In this document: positions 18,324 to 27,195 of the stretch, piece by piece | How positions within the stretch are numbered: the stretch's first letter is position 1 | Layout of the letters: each line of letters starts with the position of its first letter | NCBI RefSeq assembly: GCF_004102745.1 | Contig: NZ_RLII01000001.1 | Coordinates: 62,001 to 126,000, forward strand | DNA: 64,000 bases | Source: Acetivibrio mesophilus | Lineage (GTDB): Bacteria > Bacillota > Clostridia > Acetivibrionales > Acetivibrionaceae | Direction of reading: 5' to 3' | The notes under the pieces: generated by a model | Database searches by the model: none | What the model was told of the DNA's origin: nothing | The model's input: the letters and a program-made list of their open reading frames with translations, nothing else | Program-made: the position numbers and the translations under genes

Positions 18324-18731
18324 ATGGACGTAAAAATAGATAGTTTAATACCTTTTGATACATTACGAACTGATCTGGAACATGTTTTTTCTGTAGTAGA
18401 AAAGAACGGCAAAGTCGTTCTTCTAAAAGATAATAAGCCTGCTTATATTGTGCTGAAGTACAATGCTGAGGGTATAGATGCTGAAAATATACTAGACAAA
18501 CATACTAACTATACACTTCAAGAAGCTATGAAAATAGTGTTATCAGAGGTTGAAAACAAAACTATGCACGCATCTGAGCTGGCAGATGAAATATACAAAC
18601 GTAGGCTGTATTTGCAGAAAAACGGAAAGAAAGCACAGTATACACAGATTAGAGCGAGGTGTGGGCATTATCCGGAATTACTTGAGGCCCTCCCAGGTAA
18701 CTATATCAAATTAAGGGAAGGTACTGAGTAA
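18324..18731 (+). CDS. Phd/YefM-like N-terminus fused to HARE-HTH-like domain
   Basis: 135 aa from ATG 18324, which has GAGGTG 6 bases upstream (an in-frame TTG at 18306 lacks a site). Residues 8-45 (LRTDLEHVFSVVEKNGKVVL, then NKPAYIVLKY) follow the Phd/YefM antitoxin fold used for DNA binding and autorepression. Residues about 65-130 (TLQEAMKIVLSEVENKTMHA, SELADEIYKRRLYL, QIRARCGHYPELLEAL) match the HARE-HTH winged helix seen in restriction-linked proteins and RNA polymerase delta. It stands first behind a strong promoter and 75 bp before a coupled four-gene group, so a regulatory role is likely. No ParE/Doc toxin follows directly. Confidence 0.6.
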   Translation: MDVKIDSLIPFDTLRTDLEHVFSVVEKNGKVVLLKDNKPAYIVLKYNAEGIDAENILDKHTNYTLQEAMKIVLSEVENKTMHASELADEIYKRRLYLQKNGKKAQYTQIRARCGHYPELLEALPGNYIKLREGTE

Positions 18732-18806
18732 TGAATGGTGAAGCACTTTGGAACTATGTAGTCTCGAGTTTATTATTATAATCGCTGGATGAAAGGGAGT
18801 GTTTCA

Positions 18807-20750
18807 ATGGACGAAAAACTCAAAGCAGCCGGATATGCAAGCTTTGATTTCGATTTTGATGAATTAGGGGCCATCAATGATAGTCCTATCGACGCTATTG
18901 CTGAGACATTGCGAGATGCCTCATCCATTGGATCTGCAACTCAAGCTGGGTTACAAACTGTAAGCTTGCAATCAGCGATAGATAATTTTGCCAAAGAGCT
19001 TAATCAATCTGCCATTGCTAAATCCACTGGTTTACCTGTGAAAACGCCTTCCGCACAGTACAAGGGATTTGCAGCCGAGGAATATTTCAAGCAAACCCTT
19101 AAGATAAATTCTCTTGCTAAAGGAATTCCGGACTATAAACTTGGTGTGTATACAAAAGGCACTCTGCCAGATGGTACAACCCTTTCGGGCATTGATATGG
19201 AAACAGACATTTCTGTTTGGACGCGAAGACGCCCTTGGAGCAAACCTGTTCGTACTATTGACTATCAAGCCAAAATACATAAAGAAGCGTCAGCGTATGC
19301 AAAGGACATCAGTAACGATCAATATAAAAATGTTGAATTTGTAGGTGGTTCGGGGCAAGGAGTTAATGATACGGTGAATGTACGCATAGGTAAAAAGCAA
19401 GTTTCTTCTGATACTTTAACTCCCGAAGAAGCAACAAAGCTTGCTGATTCGATGAAAGCACAAAAAACGCCTGAGTACCAAAAAAGTGCCGAAAAGCATG
19501 CTGAACTAAACCGGGTTAATCTCGGTAGAGCAGTTGCAGCCGGTGCTGCTACTGGTGCTATCCTATCAATTACTAAAGAAGTCATAGATGTTATTAAAAA
19601 CCGCGATAACTTGTCAGAAGACCAGTTTATTAAGAGCATCGAACATATTCTTTGCGGCACGGCGGATGGCGCTGTTCGCGGCGGTGCAATTATGGGCTCT
19701 GTACAGATATTAGGAAAAGTTGTTGGAAAGGAAATAGCGGCCAACTCACTCGGTGCCATACCGGCAATGGCTGTTGCAAACACAGCGGTTGATTTTGCAA
19801 AAGACCTTTACAAGTGTTTTGTTACAGGAACTATTGACGCAGATGATTTACTTTGTAATACAATTAACAACACATTTTCTTCTTTTGCTGGATTTGGCGG
19901 AGCATATTTGGGAGGACAAATTGCAACCTTTGCTTCTGCAAAAACAGCTGCCGCAACAGGTGCGGCTATAGGTTCTCCACTGGGTCCCATAGGGACTATT
20001 GTCGGTTCAATAGTTGGGGGAATGGTCATTGGACTTGGTGCGAATGCTGTTATTGGAACGGCAAACAAAGATGCTCTGAAAGCGTTTAATGAGTGCATCA
20101 CGGAAATCAACACTCATATCGAACTTAGCGGATGTGAGAAGCTTTATTATTTCGCAGACTCTATGTCAAGCATATCGGACTTCCGCTTGTCGTTTAAGAA
20201 TTTGTTACCGTGCTATAATCTGATTTCTGATCTCAAAGAATACAACCTCAGAAAGAAGGCAATAAGAAATATCCAAGAGCAACTTGATACCAGCCTTGAA
20301 AATGTTGAAACTGCGAAGATTATGGCATTAAAGAAAATTGAAGAACAGCACAATCGTAGACTTGAAGAATTGCAAAACCGATTCAACGAGCAGCGTGAAG
20401 CTATGTTTGATGAGTTCAAAGAGTCGATGAACACATATGTTGCCAATTCATATTCCCAGTACATCGGCTTGTTTAACGTTCTTTCTGGCGATTTACAGGA
20501 TGTATTAACCAGCCTAAACAATAATAAATTGACTCACAACTCCATACTGGAATATGCTCGCAATCGCAACAAAATCAATGAACAACTGAATCAGACATTG
20601 ACAGAAATAATGCAAGACCCGGGATCAAATGCTTTATTAAAGCCTTTTATTGAGAAATTAAGCTGGTTTATGCAACAAGACGAGATTATGGTTGGCAGGC
20701 AATACTTGTCGTTTGACGAAGCTTTGTATCTTACGGGGAGGGTTGGCTAA
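18807..20750 (+). CDS. Unrecognised protein with glycine-zipper membrane segments and coiled coil
   Basis: 647 aa from ATG 18807 (AAAGGGAGTG upstream; ATG 18789 lacks a site). Four parts are visible. Residues 1-75 are acidic. A soluble domain at 75-215 (AQYKGFAAEEYFKQTLKINS; D134 and Q154-A-K156 in IDYQAKIHK) has the spacing of a degenerate PD-(D/E)xK core. Alternating amphipathic and Gly/Ala-rich hydrophobic segments at about 235-420 include a classic glycine zipper (GAAIGSPLGPIGTIVGSIVG). A coiled coil follows at 490-560. I know no family for the whole. The zipper suggests membrane insertion or pore formation. It overlaps the next gene by one base (TAATG). Confidence 0.55.
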   Translation: MDEKLKAAGYASFDFDFDELGAINDSPIDAIAETLRDASSIGSATQAGLQTVSLQSAIDNFAKELNQSAIAKSTGLPVKTPSAQYKGFAAEEYFKQTLKINSLAKGIPDYKLGVYTKGTLPDGTTLSGIDMETDISVWTRRRPWSKPVRTIDYQAKIHKEASAYAKDISNDQYKNVEFVGGSGQGVNDTVNVRIGKKQVSSDTLTPEEATKLADSMKAQKTPEYQKSAEKHAELNRVNLGRAVAAGAATGAILSITKEVIDVIKNRDNLSEDQFIKSIEHILCGTADGAVRGGAIMGSVQILGKVVGKEIAANSLGAIPAMAVANTAVDFAKDLYKCFVTGTIDADDLLCNTINNTFSSFAGFGGAYLGGQIATFASAKTAAATGAAIGSPLGPIGTIVGSIVGGMVIGLGANAVIGTANKDALKAFNECITEINTHIELSGCEKLYYFADSMSSISDFRLSFKNLLPCYNLISDLKEYNLRKKAIRNIQEQLDTSLENVETAKIMALKKIEEQHNRRLEELQNRFNEQREAMFDEFKESMNTYVANSYSQYIGLFNVLSGDLQDVLTSLNNNKLTHNSILEYARNRNKINEQLNQTLTEIMQDPGSNALLKPFIEKLSWFMQQDEIMVGRQYLSFDEALYLTGRVG

Positions 20751-22402
20751 TGAGTGGTTGGGATTATATTATGCCGCATCGCTTACTGGTAAATCGCTCT
20801 TTGCGCAAAGCTTCAGACAATTTACGTTTACACATCGATGAATACCAGCTTAAGTATGACAGAGAAATCGAGCGTTACACTGCCGAAATTGAACAAGCAA
20901 AGGCTGAAAAAGAAAGTGCTTTTGAGAGTGCTAAGTCATCACTAATAAACGAACTTTCTAAAGATAGCACACTTTTTGAAAAAGTTCATGAAGGGTTGAT
21001 CGCATATGCAGACCTCTTCTTTCGGCGTCAATGCCTAAATAGAGTTTACGAAATAAAAAAACTTGAAATGCAAGCACTTATCGAATATGGAGATTTTCTA
21101 ACGGAACAAATGCGCTTGATCGGTGAAGAAATTGATATTCTTGAAGAGAGGAAAGATAGGTTAACTCTTCAAGCACAGGTTAATGATATTTTAGAGTTGC
21201 TCAGTTTATCTGGCTGCGATATAGCAATTGATAGCGATAAAAATGCCCAAACCTTGCTTGCCAAGGTTATTGAATTGATAGAATCAACTGAAGACGGTGA
21301 TTGGATAAAAAAGCAATCTCTACGGACATTACGCTCCATTCTGCAGGAGCGTGTTGATTTTTTACCGGTTATCCAGTATATAACATGGACAATACAACAG
21401 AAAGTCCAATTGAGCCGCCAGCTATCAATCGAACGTCGTAAAGCAAATGAAGACAAAAAAATAAAAGCGAGTGAATTACGCGAGGTCTCTGAAAGCATTG
21501 ATACACTAACTCGCGAGCTTGATGAGCAAGCCAGAATAGTAAGGGAGTTCTGGGCAGTTCCAATTACTCAATTAAATGTACAAAAAAGCTATCTGTATGC
21601 TAAGAAAAATGAAGCTTATGATGAATATAAGACAGTAAGCGAGAAAATTGAGAGCATTAAGAAGCTGCAAACAAGCGACAGTTCTTGGGATGAATTGTGG
21701 AGTAGAAAAAAGGAACTTCGAGAGTGTATTATTCCCGGACTAAAAAATGAAATTGCATCAGTAAACTCCGAACTAAAACAATGGTTTTTAAGGAGAGAAA
21801 TGATTTATTCTCTGTGCAAACGGAATAATGTGTTTCTAATTTCGGACAACAATGCGATAGAGTCTGATGAATACCGAATTATCAATAATAGGCTTACAGA
21901 GCTTTATCGGATTGAAGAAGACTCAAATAAGCGAGAAGAAGAACGATTCAAAGTTGAATCAGCCCAGATTCAACAGAGACGTAAAGAAAAAATCGAAGAA
22001 TTGACTGCTAAAATAAAAATTGCCGAAAAGAACCTAGCCGAAAAGAACTATGCTTTGAGCCAGGCAACCCAGCAACTATTAAATAGCAAACGCCATGATA
22101 AACGATTTTTTCTTTTAAAGATATTTGCTGAGTCTGAGGAGGTCAGCAAAGCAAAAAAAGCTTTGCAAATTGCTACAAAACAAAAGAAAGAAGTGGATAA
22201 CTTGTTGTCAGGATTGAAAGCTGAACTTTCCAAGGCTATAGACAAATTTGATAAGGAGTTAAAAGACTGCCGCCCAAAACCATACTGTCCTACGGCAGCT
22301 GAGTCCGATGAACGAGAAAAGCTAGAACACAGGAGAGCAGAGTTGCTAAGCAACCCAGGCAAAAGGAAGTCAGTACAAAAGGAGAAGAAAGATGAAGGTT
22401 AA
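20750..22402 (+). CDS. Unrecognised long coiled-coil protein
   Basis: 550 aa, nearly all charged heptad sequence (for example QLKYDREIERYTAEIEQAKA and KIAEKNLAEKNYALSQATQQ). A short non-coiled insert stands at about 140-200 and a hydrophobic patch near 195-215 (VDFLPVIQYITWTIQQ). There is no Walker motif, so it is not an SMC ATPase by itself. The C-terminus is basic (NPGKRKSVQKEKKDEG). Its start overlaps the stop of the membrane-type protein and its end overlaps the next gene by 11 bp, so stoichiometric synthesis with its neighbours is likely. It could be a scaffold, sensor rod or tether. Function unknown. Confidence 0.5.
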   Translation: MSGWDYIMPHRLLVNRSLRKASDNLRLHIDEYQLKYDREIERYTAEIEQAKAEKESAFESAKSSLINELSKDSTLFEKVHEGLIAYADLFFRRQCLNRVYEIKKLEMQALIEYGDFLTEQMRLIGEEIDILEERKDRLTLQAQVNDILELLSLSGCDIAIDSDKNAQTLLAKVIELIESTEDGDWIKKQSLRTLRSILQERVDFLPVIQYITWTIQQKVQLSRQLSIERRKANEDKKIKASELREVSESIDTLTRELDEQARIVREFWAVPITQLNVQKSYLYAKKNEAYDEYKTVSEKIESIKKLQTSDSSWDELWSRKKELRECIIPGLKNEIASVNSELKQWFLRREMIYSLCKRNNVFLISDNNAIESDEYRIINNRLTELYRIEEDSNKREEERFKVESAQIQQRRKEKIEELTAKIKIAEKNLAEKNYALSQATQQLLNSKRHDKRFFLLKIFAESEEVSKAKKALQIATKQKKEVDNLLSGLKAELSKAIDKFDKELKDCRPKPYCPTAAESDEREKLEHRRAELLSNPGKRKSVQKEKKDEG

Positions 22403-22823
22403 ATTTGATTTCACCTTGAGTCAGCGATTTGGTGTTGTTGAAAGGACAGTATTTGAATTGGTTTTGAGAGGTTTGACAAGCGCTAAGCAAATCAGCAGTA
22501 TAATGTGGGTGTTTTCTGATGAAGTTATTGCGAGTGCTTTTCAGAAGCTCGTCAATCTACAGATTTTGTGTGCTGACTTAGAAGCACAAACCCTTGCTCT
22601 TTCTGAGCCAGTTCAAGCGCTTATTGAAAAATGCTTGGAGAACTCGTATGACCTTGAAATACCAGATAACTTAATTAACCTTATGTTGGATGATCGCCTG
22701 ATTATTGATGACCCAAAAACGAAAGCAGTGATAATCGCTCAATTGCTTCCCGGAATCAAACTCGGTTTTTTAATCAATTCGCTGGATATTAGTATTTCTG
22801 TAGGGGGTGAAGGTGATGAATAG
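22392..22823 (+). CDS. Small winged-helix-like protein of the coiled-coil/helicase operon
   Basis: 143 aa. Residues 15-70 (RTVFELVLRGLTSAKQISSI, then ASAFQKLVNLQILC) have the helix-turn-helix plus wing pattern of an MarR/Z-type winged helix, as expected for a DNA- or protein-binding adaptor. The remainder is hydrophobic with no motif I recognise (DRLIIDDPKTKAVIIAQLLP). An AGGAGAAAG site lies inside the end of the previous gene, and its own last bases contain the start of the helicase gene. The family is unknown; the winged-helix reading is a pattern judgement. Confidence 0.45.
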   Translation: MKVKFDFTLSQRFGVVERTVFELVLRGLTSAKQISSIMWVFSDEVIASAFQKLVNLQILCADLEAQTLALSEPVQALIEKCLENSYDLEIPDNLINLMLDDRLIIDDPKTKAVIIAQLLPGIKLGFLINSLDISISVGGEGDE

Positions 22824-24327
22824 TGATCTATGGACTGAGCATTTGGCTCATTGGAAACAGTTCTTAACTGAACGATTATCGTCCATTAATGATATTGGCG
22901 AGCGGGTGAAAATAGAGCGGCAGCTTAAAGTAATAGAACAGGTTCAATATGCCGCAGTACTTAATCCAAAGCTGTTGATCGAGTTCATCAATCCATCAGA
23001 TACTCCATCGCTAGAAGCTGATTGCGGTGATTTTTTTCTTACCCTCAATGAATCACAGCAAAAAGCTGTTAAGTCGGCTTTGGGGGATTGTTACCTATCT
23101 CTAATACAGGGACCACCGGGTACTGGCAAAACTCAGGTAATTGCAGAAATTTGCCTCCAACTATATCGCCAGAACCCTAATGTAAGGATATTGGTTTGTT
23201 CAGAAACCCATATTGCCGTGAACAACCTTATCTCACGCATATCTAAACATAATGAGGATATTCGAATTGTGCGTATACGTGATAAGGAGCAGAACAGCGA
23301 AGTAGATGAGTATTCGCCGGAATCAATCATGAGGACATACAGCGAATGGTTGCGAGAGAACTGCAAAATTGATGCCATTGTTGATGTCATAACGAACACA
23401 CTATCAAACTACGAAGATATAAGCCTCGAAAAAGCTCTGGCTTTGTCAGCAAACATTGTAGGCATGACTTGTAATCGAGTTGGTGCCTATGCATTTTATT
23501 CTTTAAATGAAATGTTCGATGTCGCAATTGTTGATGAAGCATGTAAAGCAACCCTACCCGAAATTCTAATGCCTCTTACTGTTGCAAAAAGGGCGATATT
23601 AGTTGGTGACCCCAAACAACTGCCACCAGTCTTTTGCTCTGAGGAAATCGAAATCATCCGAAGTATCGACAATTGCAATTTGCTAAATCATATGTACATC
23701 GATGAGTTGTTTTTGCGTTCCAATAACGTAACATTTCTTAACAAGCAATATCGTATGATAAACCAGATCGGTGATCTTATTAATAAGCTATTCTATTCGG
23801 GAAAGCTAATAAACGGCAGAAATGAAGATGCTGAGGATTGTATCCTTTGGATAGACTATGTTCCTACACAAACATGGCCGCTTAATGAAGTGGATATCGA
23901 AGGAAAGCAAAAAATCTATAATCTCAATGAATGTGAAATTATCACTAAAGTGATTATGAATCTTGATGCTAAATCGAGAAATGGAACCTCAGTTGCTATT
24001 ATAACCCCATACAAGCATCAAGTACTTATGCTAAGGAAGTTGCTGCAAACTGAGTCTCTAAGAAATCTTGATATAAATATTGACAGCGTCGACGGATTTC
24101 AAGGCAAGGAATGTGATGTTGTGATATTCAGTATAACAAGAACGGTTGGATCGTTTCGCTTCCTTGCTGATGAGCGGCGTCTAAATGTTGCACTTTCAAG
24201 AGCTAGAGATAAGTTAATCATTATTGGTAATTTGGACTACACTGTCAGAAACAGTTTACTGAAGGCTGTTTCCGCTGCAAGTAAAATACAATTATACGAT
24301 GAGCAGTTTAGTTTGATGGCCGAGTAA
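22816..24327 (+). CDS. UPF1/DNA2-like superfamily 1 helicase
   Basis: 503 aa from ATG 22816 (GGGGGTGAAGGTG upstream, 8-bp overlap with the previous gene). All SF1B motifs are present: Walker A QGPPGTGKTQ at about residue 98, DEAC Walker B in VAIVDEACKATLPE at about 238, motif III AILVGDPKQLPPV, motif IV LNKQYRM, motif V DSVDGFQGKECDVVIFS and motif VI DERRLNVALSRARDKL at about 453. The N-terminal about 95 residues are helical and lack a nuclease. UPF1-like helicases of this length unwind RNA or DNA 5'-3' and recur as motor subunits in bacterial defence systems. It is the final gene of its operon. Confidence 0.75.
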   Translation: MNSDLWTEHLAHWKQFLTERLSSINDIGERVKIERQLKVIEQVQYAAVLNPKLLIEFINPSDTPSLEADCGDFFLTLNESQQKAVKSALGDCYLSLIQGPPGTGKTQVIAEICLQLYRQNPNVRILVCSETHIAVNNLISRISKHNEDIRIVRIRDKEQNSEVDEYSPESIMRTYSEWLRENCKIDAIVDVITNTLSNYEDISLEKALALSANIVGMTCNRVGAYAFYSLNEMFDVAIVDEACKATLPEILMPLTVAKRAILVGDPKQLPPVFCSEEIEIIRSIDNCNLLNHMYIDELFLRSNNVTFLNKQYRMINQIGDLINKLFYSGKLINGRNEDAEDCILWIDYVPTQTWPLNEVDIEGKQKIYNLNECEIITKVIMNLDAKSRNGTSVAIITPYKHQVLMLRKLLQTESLRNLDINIDSVDGFQGKECDVVIFSITRTVGSFRFLADERRLNVALSRARDKLIIIGNLDYTVRNSLLKAVSAASKIQLYDEQFSLMAE

Positions 24328-24386
24328 CAATAATGCTTTGTGGAACCCATTGTTCGCCGGAAGCTTGATGATAAGTGAAATAGGTT

Positions 24387-24476
24387 GATATGTTTCCTCG
24401 TACGACGGTTTTTCAAAAATGGCCGAAAAACCCATTGACATGTTTCCACGTACAGATGGTTTCTAAAATGGCCAAC
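24387..24476. repeat. Pair of imperfect direct repeats
   Basis: Two copies about 40 bp long stand about 50 bp apart. Copy one starts GATATGTTTCCTCGTACG and ends CAAAAATGGCCGAA; copy two starts GACATGTTTCCACGTACA and ends TAAAATGGCCAAC. By eye identity is about 80 percent. Origin unknown. Confidence 0.6.
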
Positions 24477-24660
24477 AGACATCAATTCTATCAACTCGAG
24501 CCATGTGGAGTGCGTAATAGGAATGCAAAGGAAAGATACCTAGAAATCCTGAATTTTCAGCACTTTGCGAAATTCACTACGTTTACAACGGATGGTGATG
24601 ATTTCAGAAATAAGGTTTTGAAAAATAAAATTGATGTTTCCGTAGTGTTAGATCTCGAGT

Positions 24661-24720
24661 GTGTAGACATGTTTACGCAGTTCTTTGAGTAGAGTGTATA
24701 GATATGTCTATATTACGCAG
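24661..24720. repeat. Second pair of related direct repeats with palindrome
   Basis: GTGTAGACATGTTTACGCAG (24661-24680) recurs as a longer variant at 24694-24720 that begins GTGTATAGATATG and ends ATTACGCAG. The second copy contains the palindrome TATAGA-TATG-TCTATA. The core GAYATGTTT is shared with the repeats at 24387-24476. Confidence 0.5.
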
Positions 24721-24750
24721 TGTGAGGCAAATTTAAACTGGGCAATGATG

Positions 24751-24783
24751 AGAGGATGTCGGTTTTCTGGCATTCTCTTTTGA
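24751..24783 (+). terminator. Hairpin terminator downstream of the helicase operon
   Basis: AGAGGATGTC (24751-24760) pairs with GGCATTCTCT (24769-24778) with two wobble pairs over an 8-base loop and runs into TTTT. It is a plausible end for the operon, though 424 bp after the helicase stop. Confidence 0.5.
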
Positions 24784-24979
24784 TATAACTATATAAGTAA
24801 GGTTAATGTAATAATTTATGAATAAGACTTTTAGATATTATCTGATATCTTTGTATTTTAGATTGATTTCACTGAAATAAGGGTGTCTACATTATACAAA
24901 AGTGCAACAATATTGTTTTTGGCAATAGTAAAATAGTACATTCCGGAAATTAATTTTTAGTGCACCCCTGTTTACAAAA

Positions 24980-25702
24980 TTAGCAATTTATGGTAGAGCT
25001 ACAGAACCTCTTGCTTAGACCTTTAGCCAGAATTAAATGACTATGGTGGATCAGTCGGTCAATAATAGCAGCAGTCATAATTTCATCGTAGAAAATGGTA
25101 TTCCAGTCGCTGAATTTGAGATTTGTTGTGATGATCACGCTCCTCCTCTCGTAACATTCGGAAATAACCTGAAACAGAAGCTGAGCACCTTCTTTATCAA
25201 AGGGGATAAATCCCCACTCGTCACATATCAATAGGTCACACTGACTAATCTGCTTCATATACTTCTGTAAATCGCCATGGGCTTTGGCATCGGTAAGCTG
25301 ATTGACCAAGGCTGCCGTCCTGTAAAATCGCACTTTTCTACCCTGATTGCAAGCCTCTACGCCAATTGCCGTAGCCAGGTGGGTTTTCCCAGCACCGACC
25401 CCACCGTATATAATCAGGTTTTCCTTCTTTTCAATCATCGAAGCACTCTTTAGGTCTTCCAGGGTAAGGGAAGATGGTATTTCTAGCTCACTAAAATCAT
25501 AGTTGTTAAAAGTTTTTATCACATCAAAATTGGCATTTTTCAGAAGCCTGTTTTTCCTAACGATCTGCCGGTGCTCAATTTCTTTCTTCAATAGCTCGAG
25601 GAGGAATGCTTCGTGGGTATCAGCCTCTATCTTTTTGTATTCCTGATAGAAGACCCGGCCTATCTTAAGCTGCTTGCAGCAGGCTTCGATTATTGCTTCC
25701 AT
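24980..25702 (-). CDS. istB: IS21 helper ATPase IstB
   Basis: 240 aa, an AAA+ DnaC-like ATPase that remodels target DNA for the IstA transposase. The Walker A motif GGVGAGKTHLATAIG is at about residue 99, the Walker B region is CDLLICDEWGFIPFD, and the sensor-like SVIITTNLKFSDW follows. The C-terminal DRLIHHSHLIL is the usual family ending, with a short tail (GLSKRF) in place of the more common Ser-Tyr-Arg. The start overlaps the istA stop by 13 bp, the normal coupled arrangement. Length is normal, and no frameshift was found. Confidence 0.95.
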   Translation of the reverse strand: MEAIIEACCKQLKIGRVFYQEYKKIEADTHEAFLLELLKKEIEHRQIVRKNRLLKNANFDVIKTFNNYDFSELEIPSSLTLEDLKSASMIEKKENLIIYGGVGAGKTHLATAIGVEACNQGRKVRFYRTAALVNQLTDAKAHGDLQKYMKQISQCDLLICDEWGFIPFDKEGAQLLFQVISECYERRSVIITTNLKFSDWNTIFYDEIMTAAIIDRLIHHSHLILAKGLSKRFCSSTINC

Positions 25703-27195
25703 GAACCACCACCCCCTTTGAGAAGCTTGTCATAGACGGAAGCGTCTGTTTTGAACTCTTTAACTTCCGGAAGCCACGATGGCACTTCCATACTTCCGGA
25801 ATCTAATTCCTTCATCGTCATCCGGCAGTAATACGCCCAAATACTATCGACATCGGAAAGCCCTTTTTTCAATGTCTCTTCAAAGGCCCTAGCAGAGGTT
25901 TCAAGCCCACTTCGTTGCAGCATTTTCAGAAGGATCTTAAGGCCTGCCTTTTTACCCTCATAGTCGCACTTACTAAAGTAGTCTTGTAATGTTGATGGTA
26001 GCTGTTTGAAGAACCCTGTGTATTTTAATGCCGTGGGACGCTTTGCCATCAATTCAAGATAAGGTTCCCACTTCATTGACTCCTTCTGGTTTCCGTAAAG
26101 TCTGGGATGGACTATGATGGTATGGTACTGATCATCCATGACCTCAACGGTGGATGCTCCTGCTTTTACCCAGACTTGCTTATTAGCCATGTCCGGGCTG
26201 CTTGAATATATGCCATTGTCAAACTTCACCTTGCCGTAATTATCTGCCTTGGCCTTTTCAAGCCTGCATACTTCAAAGGGAACCTTAGGAAGAGGGAGTA
26301 ATGCTTCTTTATCTTTCATGAAAAGCTCCGAAATCAACATCCCCTTTTTGTAATGACTTCTTTCCATATCCCGGTCACAAAGCTCCAAGAGCTTCCGGTT
26401 AAATTCCGCAATATCATTAAATTCCGGAACTGGCACTAGGAAGTTCCGGCGGTGGTAGCCCACTTTGTTTTCTACATGGCCCTTTTCGTTTCCGCTGTTG
26501 GGGTTACAGAAGTTACTGAAGAAACCATGATGCATCATGAACCGGAGAAAGCCCTTGTTTATATCCCTCTTACCATCTTCCTTGATAGCATCTATTGCTG
26601 TGGACATATTATCAAACCATATTTCCAAAGGTACTCCGCCAATATGCTCGAATATATTCTTTAAGCCCTCCAAAAGGCACTCCTGATTCTGAGCCTTGAA
26701 CAGCTGTAGATATCCACCGTTGCTGTGGGGGAAAGAGAGATTGATGTAATATCCGTCATATATAGTCCCCCTCTCGATAAACTGGCATTCACCAAAATCT
26801 GCCTGTGCTTCTCCAGGTGCATGATCCAACGGTATATGTCCCTCAGTTCCGGAAGCAAGTTCCTTCCGTTTCTTTGCCACATAAAGCCGTACAGCCCTAT
26901 CGGAAACATCGAATTTATCTTTGTAGAGTTCCTTTAGTCTATCGTGAACTCTTTGGGCTGTATGCCTTTGTTTGGGCTTTACTTTCAAATCATCCTTGAG
27001 CCACTGGTCTATGGTTTCTTTAAACGGTTCAAGCTTTCCATGTCGGGTATGGATCTCCCTCTTGCCGATATTAAAATCCTGCATCTGTGTATACTTTTTG
27101 ATAGTTTCAATGCGGTGTCCAGTCTCTTTCTCTATACTTCTCAAAGATTTCCCTTTCAAATTCCGTTCATGCCTGATATGATAGATTTGTTCCAT
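25690..27195 (-). CDS. istA: IS21 transposase IstA
   Basis: About 501 aa. I prefer the ATG at 27195 (MEQIYHIRHERNLKGKSLRS) because AAAGGA lies 8 bases upstream of it; the ATG at 27204 abuts that site. An N-terminal helix-turn-helix is followed by a DDE integrase core: first Asp in QADFGECQFIERG, second in EIWFDNMSTA, and Glu in GNEKGHVENKVGYHRRNF. A C-terminal beta-barrel domain follows (VKFDNGIYSSSPDMANKQVW). The enzyme cuts and joins the IS ends with help from IstB. Full length and intact. Confidence 0.95.
   Translation of the reverse strand: MEQIYHIRHERNLKGKSLRSIEKETGHRIETIKKYTQMQDFNIGKREIHTRHGKLEPFKETIDQWLKDDLKVKPKQRHTAQRVHDRLKELYKDKFDVSDRAVRLYVAKKRKELASGTEGHIPLDHAPGEAQADFGECQFIERGTIYDGYYINLSFPHSNGGYLQLFKAQNQECLLEGLKNIFEHIGGVPLEIWFDNMSTAIDAIKEDGKRDINKGFLRFMMHHGFFSNFCNPNSGNEKGHVENKVGYHRRNFLVPVPEFNDIAEFNRKLLELCDRDMERSHYKKGMLISELFMKDKEALLPLPKVPFEVCRLEKAKADNYGKVKFDNGIYSSSPDMANKQVWVKAGASTVEVMDDQYHTIIVHPRLYGNQKESMKWEPYLELMAKRPTALKYTGFFKQLPSTLQDYFSKCDYEGKKAGLKILLKMLQRSGLETSARAFEETLKKGLSDVDSIWAYYCRMTMKELDSGSMEVPSWLPEVKEFKTDASVYDKLLKGGGGSWKQ

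Larger units (their letters stand above)
24328..24902. other. Intergenic region with degenerate repeats, no convincing gene
   Basis: These 575 bp between the helicase gene and the IS21 element contain no open frame with a good start site. An open frame at 24,390-24,692 has no ribosome binding site and runs through the repeats. The region holds two sets of imperfect direct repeats and a hairpin terminator, listed separately, followed by AT-rich sequence. Confidence 0.55.

Noticed and set aside
24390-24692. 100-codon open frame downstream of the helicase gene
   Set aside because: No ribosome binding site, and it runs straight through two imperfect direct repeats, so it is likely chance.
24738-24784. 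Possible CRISPR-like spacing among the repeats at 24.4-24.7 kb
   Set aside because: Copies are imperfect, of unequal length and unequal spacing, and no cas gene is present in the window.
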